From contig NC_044298.2 in assembly GCF_004027225.2 (NCBI RefSeq), forward strand, positions 372,001-436,000: a stretch of 64,000 nucleotides of DNA, in the 5' to 3' direction. The notes under the pieces were generated by a model. It was not told the origin of the DNA, ran no database searches, and saw only the letters and a list, made by a program, of their open reading frames with translations. This stretch comes from Strigops habroptila (lineage: Eukaryota > Chordata > Aves > Psittaciformes > Psittacidae). The translations under genes were made by a program, and so were the position numbers. Positions 22,111 to 33,629 of the stretch are shown one piece after another; positions within the stretch are counted from its first letter, which is position 1, and the number at the start of each line of letters is the position of its first letter.

Positions 22111-25100
22111 ATGCTGAGCACGGAAAGCTTCAGCGGGGCGAGAGCCCTGGGCGAGGAGTCGCTGCAGATGTGGGAGCTCAACAAGCGGCTGGAAGCTTAC
22201 CTGGCGCGGGTGAAGGTGCTGGAGGAGGAGAACGAGGCGCTGAGAGCCGAGATCCAGAGCGCCAGGAGCGGCCCGGCCGGGGACCAGCGGCGGGTCAAGT
22301 ACGAGGAGGAGCTGCGGGCGCTGCGGGATGCGCTGCGGGACGCCTACAGCGGGAAGTGCGCGGCCGAGCTGGCCCGGGACAGCCTCTACGAGGAGGTGCA
22401 GCAGGTGAGAAGTCGGTGCCAGAAGGAGCAGGCGGCCCGAGAAGCGGCCAAGCAGCAGCTCTCGGTGAGCAGGAAGGAGCTGGAGGAGGAGAGGAGGGCG
22501 CAGATCTGGCTCAAGGAGAGCGCTGTGCGGCTGCAGAAGGAGGTGGAAGCTCTGCTGGAGGTACACGAGGAGGAGAAAGCGGGGCTGGAGCAGGACATCG
22601 CCGGCTTCTCGCAGAGCCTGGAGAGCTTCCGCTGCGCGCCGGTGGCTTTCCAGCCCCTGGAGGTGGAGGATTACTCCAAGAGGCTCTCGGAGATCTGGAA
22701 AGGGGCTGTGGAGACCTACAAGACGGAGGTGTCGCAGCTGGAGGGTTCCCTCTGCCAGGCCAAGGAAAGCCTCTGGAAGGCTGTGGAGGACAACCAGCAG
22801 AGCCAGCTCCAGCTCCAGCGCCTGGAGAAGGACCTGGCCGGGCTCAAAGCGCGGAAGGAGATGCTGGAGGAGTCCTTGTCCCGGCAGTGGCAGGAGCAGC
22901 GCGGGGAGGCAGAGAAGTTCCAGGTGGGTGGAGGTGGTGGGGTGGCACTGGGTGCCATGGGGAGGGGAGAGCGGGGTGCTGGGGGTGCCGGAGGGGTGCT
23001 CAGGGATGGGAGGAGGCAAGACAGAGGGAGCAAACCCCAGGGCAGGGCGGATGGTGAAGCCCTGGATGAGATGGAGGAAGAGGAAGCTGGGGAGGGCGGG
23101 AGCAGGAGCAGAGCAGCTCGGGACATCCCTGTCCCCACCACAGCAGGGACCTGGGGCCACCTCGGCGCCGGGGAGCAGCACCCGGACGCTGGGTTCATTC
23201 CCATCAACCTGCCTGGAGCTGCTGCTCCTCATCCTAGAGGAGCGCCCGGCGCTGGGTGCAGGCAGGGCACAGGCAGCGGGTACAGGCAGCGGGGGGGTCA
23301 TGGGCAGGATAAACTCCGACCGACTTTGCTGCAGCTGCAGCCTAACAGCTGCAAAAGTCATTCAGCAGAGGGGGAATGGGGCTGGAATGCCGGGACAGCG
23401 CCCGGGGAAGGAGCCCTCTTTGTTCCAGGTCCAGGGATCAGCCACGGGCACCACAGAGCAAGAGAAGCAAAAGATGTTTCTTTCCCACGCTGGCATCCCG
23501 CTGTCCTGAATCCCGCCGGCATTCCCGCTCTCGCAGCCCCCTGCCCATCACTTTGTGGCATCCTTCCTCTCCTCACCCCCCCCTCCACATCCTCAGCCCC
23601 CCTAAAACCAAGTGCCCAGGACCCCTTTTCCCTATGGAAAGGAGGGTGGATGGAAGCAGGAGCCACCCGCATGGTCCCATGTCCAGCAGGACCAGGCAGG
23701 GCTGGGGCAGGACTGAGGTGTCCCTGATCCCATCCCGCAGCTGGCGCTGGAGGCCCTGGAGCAGGAGAAGCAGACGCTGCGGGTGCAGATCGCCCAGGTC
23801 CTGGAGGACAGGCAGCAGCTCATGCACCTCAAGATGTCCCTTAGCCTGGAAGTGGCGACCTACAGGTGAGGTCCCCGACGGGGGTGAGGACGGGGACCAC
23901 CTCGGGCACACACAGAAGGTGCTTGGGGGGGGTCTCGGGGACAAAGGGGGGGCTTGCAAAGGGGTGTCCCTCTTCCAGCCCTTCCAGATGGCCCCAGACA
24001 AAGGCGGCTGCGGGGGACTGGGGGGACAATTTGCATGAGAATAGGGGCTGTCCCCAGCGCAGGCCCCGGCAGAGCATGATGTCACCGGAGCGGACACTAA
24101 TCCTGGGAACAGGGGGATGGGACGGGAGACAGGAGAGGGGGGGGGGGCGGGATAGAGGAGCAGAACCCCCCGCAGCCCTCCCGTGCCTCAGTTTCCCTGC
24201 GAGGGGTGCTGGGGTGCACCAGGAGCCGCTGCAGGCACCCACCTCCCCACCCTGCAGCACCCACCAAGGGGCACCCACCGCGTTCCTCTCCCTGCAGGAC
24301 GCTGCTGGAAGCAGAGAGCACCCGCTTGCAAATGCCAACGGGGGAATACAGGCTGGCCAACGGCTTGAGAGGTAAGGGTCACCCCGGCTCCATCCCGGCT
24401 CCATTCCGGGACTGCCCCGGGACCATCCCGGCTCCATCCTGGCTCCATCCCCGGCTCCATCCCGGCTCCATCCCTGGCACCAGGGAGGGAGATTTTGGGA
24501 TGAGGCTCAATATAGACACAGTTTTCCTGTCTGGTTGCTCAGCTGTGATAGGAAGGTGTGAACAGCGTCCAGAGAGCTCCTGGCATGATAAGAGCTTATC
24601 ATCCCTGCATGATGCCACCCCCTCCAGCCCCCCCGCTGGAGCACTGGCATCCGCCGCACTCCAGGCAGGAATTTCCCACTTCCCATCAAGGGGCTGTTTA
24701 AAAATAGGCACAGGGGCAGCGAGAGGCACCTCAAGAGGTGATGGGGGGGGGGCCGGAGGAGCCCCACAAGTGGCTCCTCACCCTCTGCCCCCCGCTTTTT
24801 GCAGATCTCAAGCTGGAGGGGAGCAGCAGCACCAAGCTGGGCCCTGAGGCCAGGAGGATGCTGCCCCGGGAGCACCGTGCCAGCCCCTCGCCCTTCGCCA
24901 GGGCAGAGGGGAGGGGGCAGCCAGGGAAAGCCCCCAGTGATGCTCTGATCCCCCAAACCCCGAGCGCTGGCACCAGGGAGCTCCAGCGCGTCGGTGCTGC
25001 CCATGGCGCGGCACCACGGGATGCTCCCAGCTTCCCTGCAGCAAGCCCCTCGCAGCCCATCCAGCTCTCCCCAGAGCCCCCCAGCCCCATGCTGGGAAGC

Positions 25101-28100
25101 CCAGGGGAGGGTCCTGCCTGGCCGGGGGGAGATGGGGATGAGAGGAGCCGAGGGAAGGAGCATCCACCACCCGAAGCCATGGAGAAGACCCGCAGCCTGC
25201 GGTACCCAGCCCAGCTGGTCAGCGAGGCGCTGGAGGATGCTCTCAAGGAGGTGAAGGATGATGCTCAAGCCAAAGAAGAGCCCATGCTCAGCGCCACCTG
25301 GGCCCCCCGGGATGCCCCCAGCCCCATTCCCCACACAGAGGCTGTGGCAGAAGGAGGAGAAGGGCAAGACCTCTCTGAGGGTGATGGGGATGGTGAAGCC
25401 CCTGAAGCAGAGGAGGAGGTTGAGGAGTTGGTGGTCCAGGGGCTGGGTGTCGAGAGCAGCACCCAGCGGGACGGAGCCACGTCCCCTCCTTGTGGCTTTG
25501 CTGCTTCCCTTAGTGCCACTGTGAGCCAGGAAGAGATGGGAGAGTGGGAAGAGGAGATGCCCACTGTGCGGAGCCCAAGGGAACCAGAAGTGGTGTCCCA
25601 GGAAGAGGACATGGGCGGCCCCGGCCAGACAGGGACCAGCCAGGAAGAGCCAGAGCAAGGGGAGGAGGAGGTCCCAAGCATGGAGGCATCACACCCCGAG
25701 GAGGAGGAGGAGGAGGAAGAGGAGGAGGAAGAGGAAGAGGAGGAGGAGAGGGCATCCCACATCCCCTGCGGGGAGGACGGTGATTTCCAGGGTGAAGGAA
25801 TGGATGAACACCAAGAGGAGTCCCCACCAAGGGAAGCTGAAGCTGCTCGTGCTGCCCTCGAGGAAAGCCACCCGGCCCTGGAAGAGGACCTTGTTGATGG
25901 AGAGCAGGAAGAGCCTGACCACCAGGAAATGCCTGTGTGCGAGACAGGGCTGGAGGAAAGGGGGCAGGAGATGTGCCCAGAGCAGGAGCCCTCAAGCATC
26001 CGTGGGGCCACCCCAGCAGAAGAGGCTCCACTGGGGCCTGAGGAAGATGCGGTGGAAGGGGAGGGCCAAGGCAGAGCAGAAGGTGAGGGAGAAGAGGGAG
26101 AGGCCAGCGGGGGGGTGCTGGGAGGAGACCCCTGGGCAGGACCTGGACCCCTGGGCCAGGAGAGCAGAGCCCAGGAGGAGCTGCAGGGAAAGGACTTCAT
26201 GGAAGAGGAGCGGGAGCAGGAGCAGGAGCAGGGAGAGGAGCCCTGGGGCAGGGACGATGATGGCAGCAGCCAAGAGCCCCCTGCAGAGGGCTGGGAGGTG
26301 GCAGCAGAGGACACAGAGGAGGCTCTGGGGACAGATGACACTCCACTAGGCGCAGGAGGGCTGGAGAGCGAGGGCAGAGATGGCACATGGCTGGAGGGAA
26401 CCCAAGGAGAGGGTGAAGAAGATGATGAAGAGGCTGAGCCAGCCCCAGAGCTGGCAAGGGATGAGCAGGACGGCTCCATGGGGCAACCTGTCCCCACAGG
26501 TCCCCCTGGGCAAGGGGACAGCCAGGAGCTGGCCGAGGCTCTGGAGGAGCCATGGGAAGGGCGGGATGAGGATGTGGATGATGCTCCCGGCTCCAGCCCT
26601 GCAGAGCTTCAGCAGGCACGAGGCATGGAGAGGGATGGGCCATTGGAGGAGGAGGATGGGCCATTGGAGGAGGAGGACGAGGATGGGGGCTCGGGGGAGC
26701 TGGAGGAGGCAGCAGGGACAGGCAGGAAGGTGGAGCTGGAGGACACGCTGCCCGACAGCACCCCCTTGCACCTCTATGGGGGGGAGATGTTGGCTGTGGC
26801 CCCATCCAGCCAAACCCCTCTCGAGGCTGAGGACACCATAGAGGCAGCATCTGAAGGAGCTCCAGAGGATGAAGGGTGGCTGGAAGGGAGCGATAAGCCA
26901 CCAGCTCCCACCATGGTCCAGAGCCATGAGGAGGAGGCAGGGACAGAGGGAGCTCCTGCAGCAGAGGGTGCTGAGGAGGAGGAAGGTTACTTCATGGTCT
27001 CTGCTCCCAACCAAGAGGTGTCCAGCTCGGAGGAAGCCGAGATCTCCGAGGACTTTGAAGAGATTAAAGCTGAAGCAACCGAGGGCAGCAGAGACGATGT
27101 GGAAGCTCCTGGAGGAGCATCTCCAGCGCCAGACGACAAAGGGCACTTTGAGGCATTAGTTGGTGCAGCAGATGAAGCCGTGAGGATGCCCACAGAGATG
27201 CCAAAGGATGAGGATGAGGAGGTCGACGGGGGTTCTTCCGAGCCGGAGGAAGGCCCCATTGTGCCTGGAGGAGACGGTGGGGCCATGGGGCCGGTGGCAG
27301 GAGGTGCTGCTGAACCAGCCCAGGCTGCTGAACCAGCCGAGGAGCTCGATGGCGCGGTGGAGCCGGACAGTGATGCTGGAAGAGCCGAAACACCCCCAGG
27401 CTGCAGCCTGGGGCTGGAGGAAGATGAGGATGAGCCCAGCGTAGCTGAGCCCATCCCTCCGGCAGTGCTCCAGCCCCAGGAGAGGCCAGTTCCTCTGCCC
27501 CACCAAGCAGAGCAGCATCCATCAGATGAGCAACCACCACCCATGGAGCAGGAAGCACGGGACGGTGACAGCCCTCTCCCAGCCGAGGACAAGGAGCCCC
27601 CCGAGGCCGACCCACCTCATGCAGGCTCCGGGCCGGAGCAGGGGGGGTCCCCAGAGGTGGCTGAAGAGCAATCGGATGCTGCAGAGGTGCCACTGGACAT
27701 CCCGGAGGACCCGGATCTGCTGGAGATCGTCGAGCAAGCGTTGGAGTTCAACCAGGAGGTGGTGATGGGCGCCAGGGCAGCCGAGGGCAAGGAGCAGGGT
27801 CCCGGCGGCACCCAGGATGCTGGAGAAGACTCTTCACCCACCTCGTCCAGCGAGGAGGAGCCCACGGTGCAGGAGGCACCGGCGGACGCGGCACCGCAGG
27901 CTCCGGTGCGGGCAGAGAACGGGCTGCACCGCGCCGCCAGCCTGGAGGACCTGGCCGAGTTCAGCGAGGAGGTGCCCAACGGCATCACCGGCACCGCACC
28001 GGCATTCCCTATGGAGAACACAGACCCTGCCGCGGCCGTGCCGGCTCCCGGAGATGCCACCGGCACCAAGGTGGCCGATGCCAGCCCATGTGGTAAACAC

Positions 28101-28151
28101 GGTGACACCGTCCGAGCCGAGCAGGAGCCCTGCTCCATGGGGAACGAGTGA
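22111..28151 (+). CDS. NES: Nestin (avian nestin/transitin), class VI intermediate filament
   Basis: Intermediate-filament protein of neural and muscle progenitors that co-assembles with vimentin-type partners. Coding exons: 22111-22923, 23741-23865, 24298-24371 and 24805-28151, about 1452 residues (human 1621 from memory). The rod starts with the helix-initiation motif (QMWELNKRLEAYLARVKVLE), runs as an alpha-helical coiled coil and ends in exons 2-3 with LKMSLSLEVATYRTLLEAE. The last exon encodes a long Glu/Gly/Pro-rich tail with an oligo-Glu block near 25700 and the conserved DTLPDSTPL motif. I chose the ATG at 22111 because the human protein starts just before GEES-QMWELN. An in-frame ATG at 22015 would add 32 residues but sits in a TATA-like sequence. 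AATAAA is at 28509-28514. A large open frame antisense to the tail is a codon-bias shadow. Confidence 0.93.
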
Positions 28152-30029
28152 TGGGGACCCCTCCGGTACCCCCCATCCTGCCAGAACCCAGCACCCCCCT
28201 TCATGCCCCCACCCCACCTAACGCTTCTCCATCCCCTCATGGTCTTTAACACCTTTGTGTGGGTTTTTGTGTCCCCTCTAAGAGTGAAGAGCCACCGAGG
28301 CCACGGGCCCCACGGTCGCATGCAGGGACCCGGCCCCATCTCTGCCCCCTCCGGGTGTGTTGTCGTGGCTGTATTTAATTGAACCCCCATCTTTCCCCCT
28401 CCCATCTCCGCCCCACGGGATGCAGCACCCAAGGGTGACACTGCGGGGTCCCCGGTCCCCACATGGGGTGACCCACGCCGGGTGTATTCGCTGCCGTGTT
28501 GTTAAGTTAATAAAGCCTCGTCCTTCAGCTCCGCTCCTCATTCCAGCCCCAGGGAAGCTGCCACCAGGGGCCCCAGGATGATGCTCCCCAATATCCCCTT
28601 GTGCACCTCCAGGGTGATGGTCCCCCATCCCCAGGCTCATGTAACCCCCATCCATGGGTTGATGTTCTCCCACCCCCAGGGCGCTGCTCCTGCATTCCCA
28701 AGCTAATGTGACCCCTGGCTTGATGTTCCCTCATCCCTGGGGTGATGCTCCCCATTCCAGGGCAATGCAGCCCCCCCGGGTGATCACACAACCATGGAAC
28801 CAGCCAGGGAAAGACCTTTCAGCTCATCCAGCCCAAGCATTGCCCAGCACTGCCGAGGCCACCACGCACCCGTGGCACTGAGGACCTTGAACAGGGGGAC
28901 AGTCACTGCCCTGCTCCTGCTGGCCAAGATGTGCTGCTCCCCATGCCCAGGCCCTCACGGATACCCCAAGCCCTTCCCCAGCCCCCGCCTGGGCGGGAGC
29001 GGGACGGGATTCCAGCCCACCCCATCCCGGTGCCAGCGCCTCCAGCCAGGAGCCGGTAAATCCAGCCACTATTCCCACCTGGATCGGGCAGGATGCCCTC
29101 AGGACCGGTACCCCCGAGCATCACATTGGGGACCCCATCACCCCGACGGGACCCTGTCACTGCAGCAGACGCATCTTTCCCCCTTTTCCCAAAGGATGCT
29201 GAGCCTCAGGATGGGGCTGTGGGGAGCCGGGGGGGGTTTCAATGTCCCGTTGTGTGAGCAGGCGTGGGGACGGCATGGCATAAATCAGCCTCTGGGCACA
29301 GAATGGGCTCCTTTATACTGGGCAAAGGGCTGAGTCACCCTGGGCAAGGGGACAAGACCAGCAGCACCCACTGGTGCTGATGGGTGCGCTCAGCATCGCC
29401 CCTTGGGTGCCCGCCTGGCTGGCCCCAGCGCTCACCCACACGCCGGATGGAGCCCGTGCCAGCACCGGGATGCTCGGAGCCAGGGAGCGATAAGGACCCA
29501 CCATGGATCTGCCTTTCCTCATGGGAAGCCCCCGGCCCCCCCCCAGCCCGAGGGTGACGGTTTCCTTTTAAGGTGAAACTCCAGCAGCTCCGAGCCCCGG
29601 GATGAAATCAAACACAAGCTCCGTGATGAGCTGGAGCAGGCGCCGGGGCCGGGTTCAATCCACACCGAGCCTGGGCAGCATCAGCCCCATGGCAGCTCTG
29701 GTTCCCCCCACCTCAATGTCCCCCCTCCCCAGGGTCACCCCCAAAGCTGCCCGGTGATGGCAGCGCACGGATGGATGGATGGATGGAAGGATGAGGAGAT
29801 TCCCAAGGCGGGGGGTGACATTCCTAATGAAATGAATCCACATTCCAGCCGGTGCTGACAAAGCGACGAGGGGGGACAGATGGTGGAGGGGAGGAGGAGG
29901 AGGAGGAGGATGGGATGAGGCTGCCCAGGGCTATGGGGCACCCGGTGGGGTGGGTTTGCAGACCCCAGGGTGCAGCCGGGAGCAGGAACCCAGTGATGAA
30001 GGTCTGGAGGCTGCGAGTGTCACCCATGG
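28152..30029. other. NES 3' UTR and intergenic DNA
   Basis: The NES 3' UTR runs to just past AATAAA at 28509-28514. Beyond it lie short imperfect repeats of a GATGCTCCCC-type motif (about 28575-28760) and a (GGAT)n tract near 29770-29790. No gene is recognised. Confidence 0.55.
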
Positions 30030-30640
30030 GACACACCATGTCCCCAACGGGACCAAATGTGTCCTCAGTGGGACAAAGCACGGCCCAAACTGGTTCAAGC
30101 ATGTCCATGATGGGACCAAGCGTGTCCTGATGGGATCAACCATGTCCATGATGGGACCAAGCGTGTCCCAGTCATGAGCATTGCCATGATGGGACCAGCT
30201 GTGCCCTGATGGGACCAACCATGTCCATGATGGGACCAACCATGTCCTGATGGGACCAACCATGTCCATGACAGGACCAAGTGTGTCCCAGTGATGAGCA
30301 TGTCCGTGATGGGACCAGCTGTGCCCTGATGGGACTAAGCGTGTTCTCGATGGGATTGAGTGTGATAGAACCAGATGTGCCCTGATGGGACCAAGCATGT
30401 CCCCAACAGGACCAAGCATGTCCTTGATGGGACCAATTCTGCCCAGGCAGGACCAAACGTGTCCCCAACAAGACCAAGTGTGTCCTGATGGGACCAAGTG
30501 TATCCCCAACGGGACGGGGTTTGTCCCCTGCGGGACAGACCGTGCCCTGATGGGAACAAGCGTGTCCCCAACAGGACCGAGCATGTCCCTTATGGGACCA
30601 AACGTGCGCCAATGGGGCTGAGCGTGCCCCAGTCACACTC
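30030..30640. repeat. Degenerate minisatellite built on GATGGGACCAA
   Basis: About 600 bases of imperfect tandem copies, roughly 18-30 bases each, of GTCC-(ATGATGGGACCAA)-(GCGTGTCC). Spacing and sequence vary much more than in the arrays at 13.7 and 19.8 kb, so this is an older or less homogenised array. Open frames across it are artefacts. Confidence 0.85.
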
Positions 30641-32314
30641 AGGGCACCAACAGCCCCCCATGTCCCACCCCTGCAGACCAGAAGCCACCAAACCACACTG
30701 GGCACCATCAAATTGGGGGCCCAGAGCACCCGAACCCCGCTCCAATGCTGGTGCACCAGGGCGATGGGGGGGGTGCAGGGGGTCCAGCCATGGGGGGGGG
30801 GGCTGTGGGGCTGGTGCTTTAAGAGCCCCCCCCAGCCCGGCCCCCTGCAGCCGGGGAGGGGTTTGTTTGGTGAGAAGGGGATTTCAATGGAGCCACCACA
30901 AAACCTCCCTGTGGGGTGAGGGCCGGGGGGGGGGGGGGGGCGGGATGACCTCAGCGATGACTTCATCCCGCTCCCAGCTCCCAAAAACTCCTGGGAACCT
31001 TATAAGGAAAGGACTAAAAATACAGCGCGAGGGGCCGGGGCAGCCCCCTCCCCACAACGAGCCCTTTGGGGGGGGGGGCGAGACGCGGGCGAGCAGGAGC
31101 CGCGCTGGGGCCACCAAGGGGGGGGTGGCCCTGTGGGTTGTCCCCCGTGATGGGGACAATGGATGGGGACCTAACCCCCCCCCCCCCCCACGGGAGCGGC
31201 GGGCTGGTCCCCAGCCCCACACCAGCGCAGGGATGTGGGCAGTGGGGGGTCCATCCCCATTCCCAGCCGTTCCCATCCTTTCCTGCGACCTCCCCCCCCC
31301 GTCCCGAGATGTTCCCCCCCACCACCTCCCGCTCGCCCTTCACTCGGGTCAGACCCCCCGGAATAGCTCCGGTGTCTATAATAAGCTCTTGGCCCCGTTT
31401 TGGGGCTCATTCAGCTGCTGGGTCATGCCCCCCCCCCGGCAGCTGCTGCCAAATCGGGGCGATCGCGGATGCCTGAGGCCGAGCCCCGCGGCGGGATCCC
31501 GCCGGGAATGTGCGTCTGGAGCCGTCCGTCAGCGGCGGGGAGGGCGGAGGGGGCCCGGGGGTGATGCTCCCCCATCGCATCCCATCGCATCCCACCGCAT
31601 CCCACCGCATCCCACCGCATCCCATCGCATCCCACCGCGCCCCATCGCATCCCATCCCCAGGGCGATGCAACCCCCGGGGCGATGCTCCCCTCTCTATGG
31701 GGCGATGTACCCCCATGGGGTGATGCTCCCCTGCCCATTTACGCACCCGCAGCACCCATAAAGAGGGCGCAGGATGCGGCACAGGCCGGGATCAGACACC
31801 CGTCATTAAGCAGGGTGGGAATGAGCCGGGAACAGGGATGCAGCGTGGGAAGCAGCTCGGCCGGATCCCAACCCGTGTGTGTCAGCGCCGTGCCTCAGTT
31901 TCCCTTCTCACCCAGCCCCAAATGGAACGGGGCTGAGCCAACTATGGGCAAAGGGGGTACCCCGCTCCCGGGGCACCCCATGGCACCCACCTATGGGACA
32001 CCGGGATGGGGGCAGCGAGGGCAGGAGGTGACTCAGCTCCGGACACGCCACTGACAAAGTGGTTCCTTCCTCATGGAATTGCCGGTGTCCGCACGCAGGT
32101 GGCACCGGGACAAACAGGGATGTGCCCCCCCCCCCGGATCCAACCTGCCACGGACACGCTGGGAAAAGCCCCCCCAGATCCCGGCTGGTGCCAGGATGTG
32201 GGGACAGGATGTGACCGCGGCCGGTCCTGAGTCACCCCCGGCAGCTGGGGCTGGGTCCGGCCTTGGAAAGGGATGAGGCTCCAGAGCGTCCCCAGGGGTT
32301 GCCCTGCGCGGTTC
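30641..32314. other. Intergenic DNA with homopolymers and a 10-bp repeat
   Basis: Contains long G and C runs (for example around 30925, 31068 and 31176), and at 31570-31660 a tandem of the decamer CATCCCACCG and its CATCCCATCG variant. A 518-codon open frame spans this interval but has no domain, no splice logic and a GC-driven composition. No gene is called. Confidence 0.5.
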
Positions 32315-32640
32315 AGGGGCCCCATTCCCAGTTTGGGGACCCCATTCCCAGTTTGGGGGTGCCGTTCCCAGTTCAGAGTCTCCATTCCCAGTTTGGGGAC
32401 CTTATTCCCAGTTCAGAGTCTCCATTCCCAGTTTGGGGACCCCGTTTCCAGTTTGGGGACCTTATTTCCAGTTCGGAGGCCCCATTCCCAGATCGGGGGC
32501 CCCATTCCCAGTTTGGGGGTGCCGTTCCCAGTTCAGAGTCTCCATTCCCAGTTTGGGGACCACGTTTCCAGTTTGGGGACCTTATTCCCAGTTCGGGGGC
32601 CCCATTCCCAGTTCGGGGGCCCCATTCCCAGTTTGCCGAC
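32315..32640. repeat. 20-bp minisatellite (CCCATTCCCAGTTTGGGG)
   Basis: About 16 copies of a unit of roughly 20 bases, CCCATTCCCAGTTTGGGG with AC/GC ends, alternating with TTATTCCCAGTTC variants. Higher-order repetition is visible: a block of about 140 bases recurs. It lies about 450 bases upstream of the DNAJ promoter. Confidence 0.9.
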
Positions 32641-33084
32641 CCCGTGCCAGCCCTTCCCCATCCCTCAGGGTGGAAGATCTCCAGGAATCCCGACCACATT
32701 CCAGCCGCGGGCAGGTGGAGGGGGGGTCCCTGAAACCCCATCGGGGCGACAACTGCCGGGCTTGGGTTTCGGGGCGGGGGGGGGCGCTTGTCACCTCCAG
32801 GCCCGTGGGACCCCCCCTCATCCTCCTCCTTCTCCTCCATGGACCTCCCAAACCTCTCCCTCCTGCTGGCCCCCCAAACAGGGGGACGTGGACCCCCAAA
32901 ACCTCTCTTTGCTGCCCCCCCCAAATAGGGGGACATGGACCCCCCCAAACCTCTCCCTGCTGCCCCCCCCCCCCTTCACCCCACGGGGTCGGGCACGATC
33001 GCGACGCACCCCTGTCGCGACCGGGTCCCGCCGCGCCCCACGGCGCCCCCTGCAGGCCGCCCTCAGCGCTCGTCACTCTTTCAC

Positions 33085-33430
33085 CTGATTGGCCACCTTG
33101 TTCTAGCCAATGAAAGAGGCGTCTCGCCGAGGAGGCGGCCCCCGGCTGTCTTTCACAGCCAATCGGAAGCCACAAAAGCGTTCCTCCTCCTCCCGGAACA
33201 GCGGCTAACCAATGAAAGCCGCGATCGGGGCTGACCGCTGAGGGAGGCGTGGCAGACGAGGGGCGCAGGAGGCGGCTCGCAGCCAATGAGCGTGGCGGGT
33301 GGGGCGCAGGAAGCGGCTCGCAGCCAATGAGCGCGGCGGGTGGGGCGCGGGAGGCGGTCCGCAGCCAATGGGGAGCGCGGGGGGCGTGTCCCCGGCTTCC
33401 AGAGAGTTCGGAGACGGGAGCGGAGCGGCG
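33085..33430 (+). promoter_or_regulatory. DNAJ gene promoter: seven CCAAT boxes, HSE-like site, untranslated exon 1
   Basis: CCAAT boxes lie at 33107, 33159, 33209, 33283, 33324 and 33364, plus a reversed one (ATTGG) at 33088. The last three sit in 40-41 base tandem repeats of a GCAGCCAATG block with GGCGGGTGGGGCGC. CCAAT is the NF-Y core. At 33396-33410 CTTCCAGAGAGTTCG matches the inverted heat-shock-element pattern TTC-GAA-TTC with one mismatch (GAG). An untranslated exon ends at 33430 (donor GTGAGT) and splices to 33611. No TATA box is seen. Binding of NF-Y or HSF is inferred. Confidence 0.75.
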
Positions 33431-33629
33431 GTGAGTGATGGCGGCCCCGGCGCGGCCCGAGCCCCGCTCCCGGCTCCCCCCGCTCGGCGGGGCCCGGTGG
33501 CGGGCGGAGGGGATGGGGGGGTTAAAGCCGTGGTGACCGCCGGGGCGGTGCGGGCGCGCCGCGGGGATGGGTCGCTCCTGACATGTCGCGACTTCGCGGT
33601 TGTATCGCAGCGCGTCGGCAGCGAGGACG

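Noticed and set aside
21910-23361. 483-codon frame antisense to the first NES exon
   Set aside because: Mirror of a GC-rich, Leu/Glu-rich coiled-coil coding exon. It has no independent features.
25265-26497. 410-codon Ser/Pro-rich frame antisense to the NES tail
   Set aside because: Antisense of Glu-rich codons (GAG gives CTC/TCC). The sense strand matches nestin.
30498-32054. 518-codon frame between NES and the DNAJ gene
   Set aside because: Crosses a minisatellite and long homopolymers. No domain, no conserved start, no splice structure.
30030-32640. Regularly spaced repeats that might be taken for a CRISPR-like array
   Set aside because: The spacers are themselves degenerate repeats and the DNA is vertebrate. 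These are minisatellites.
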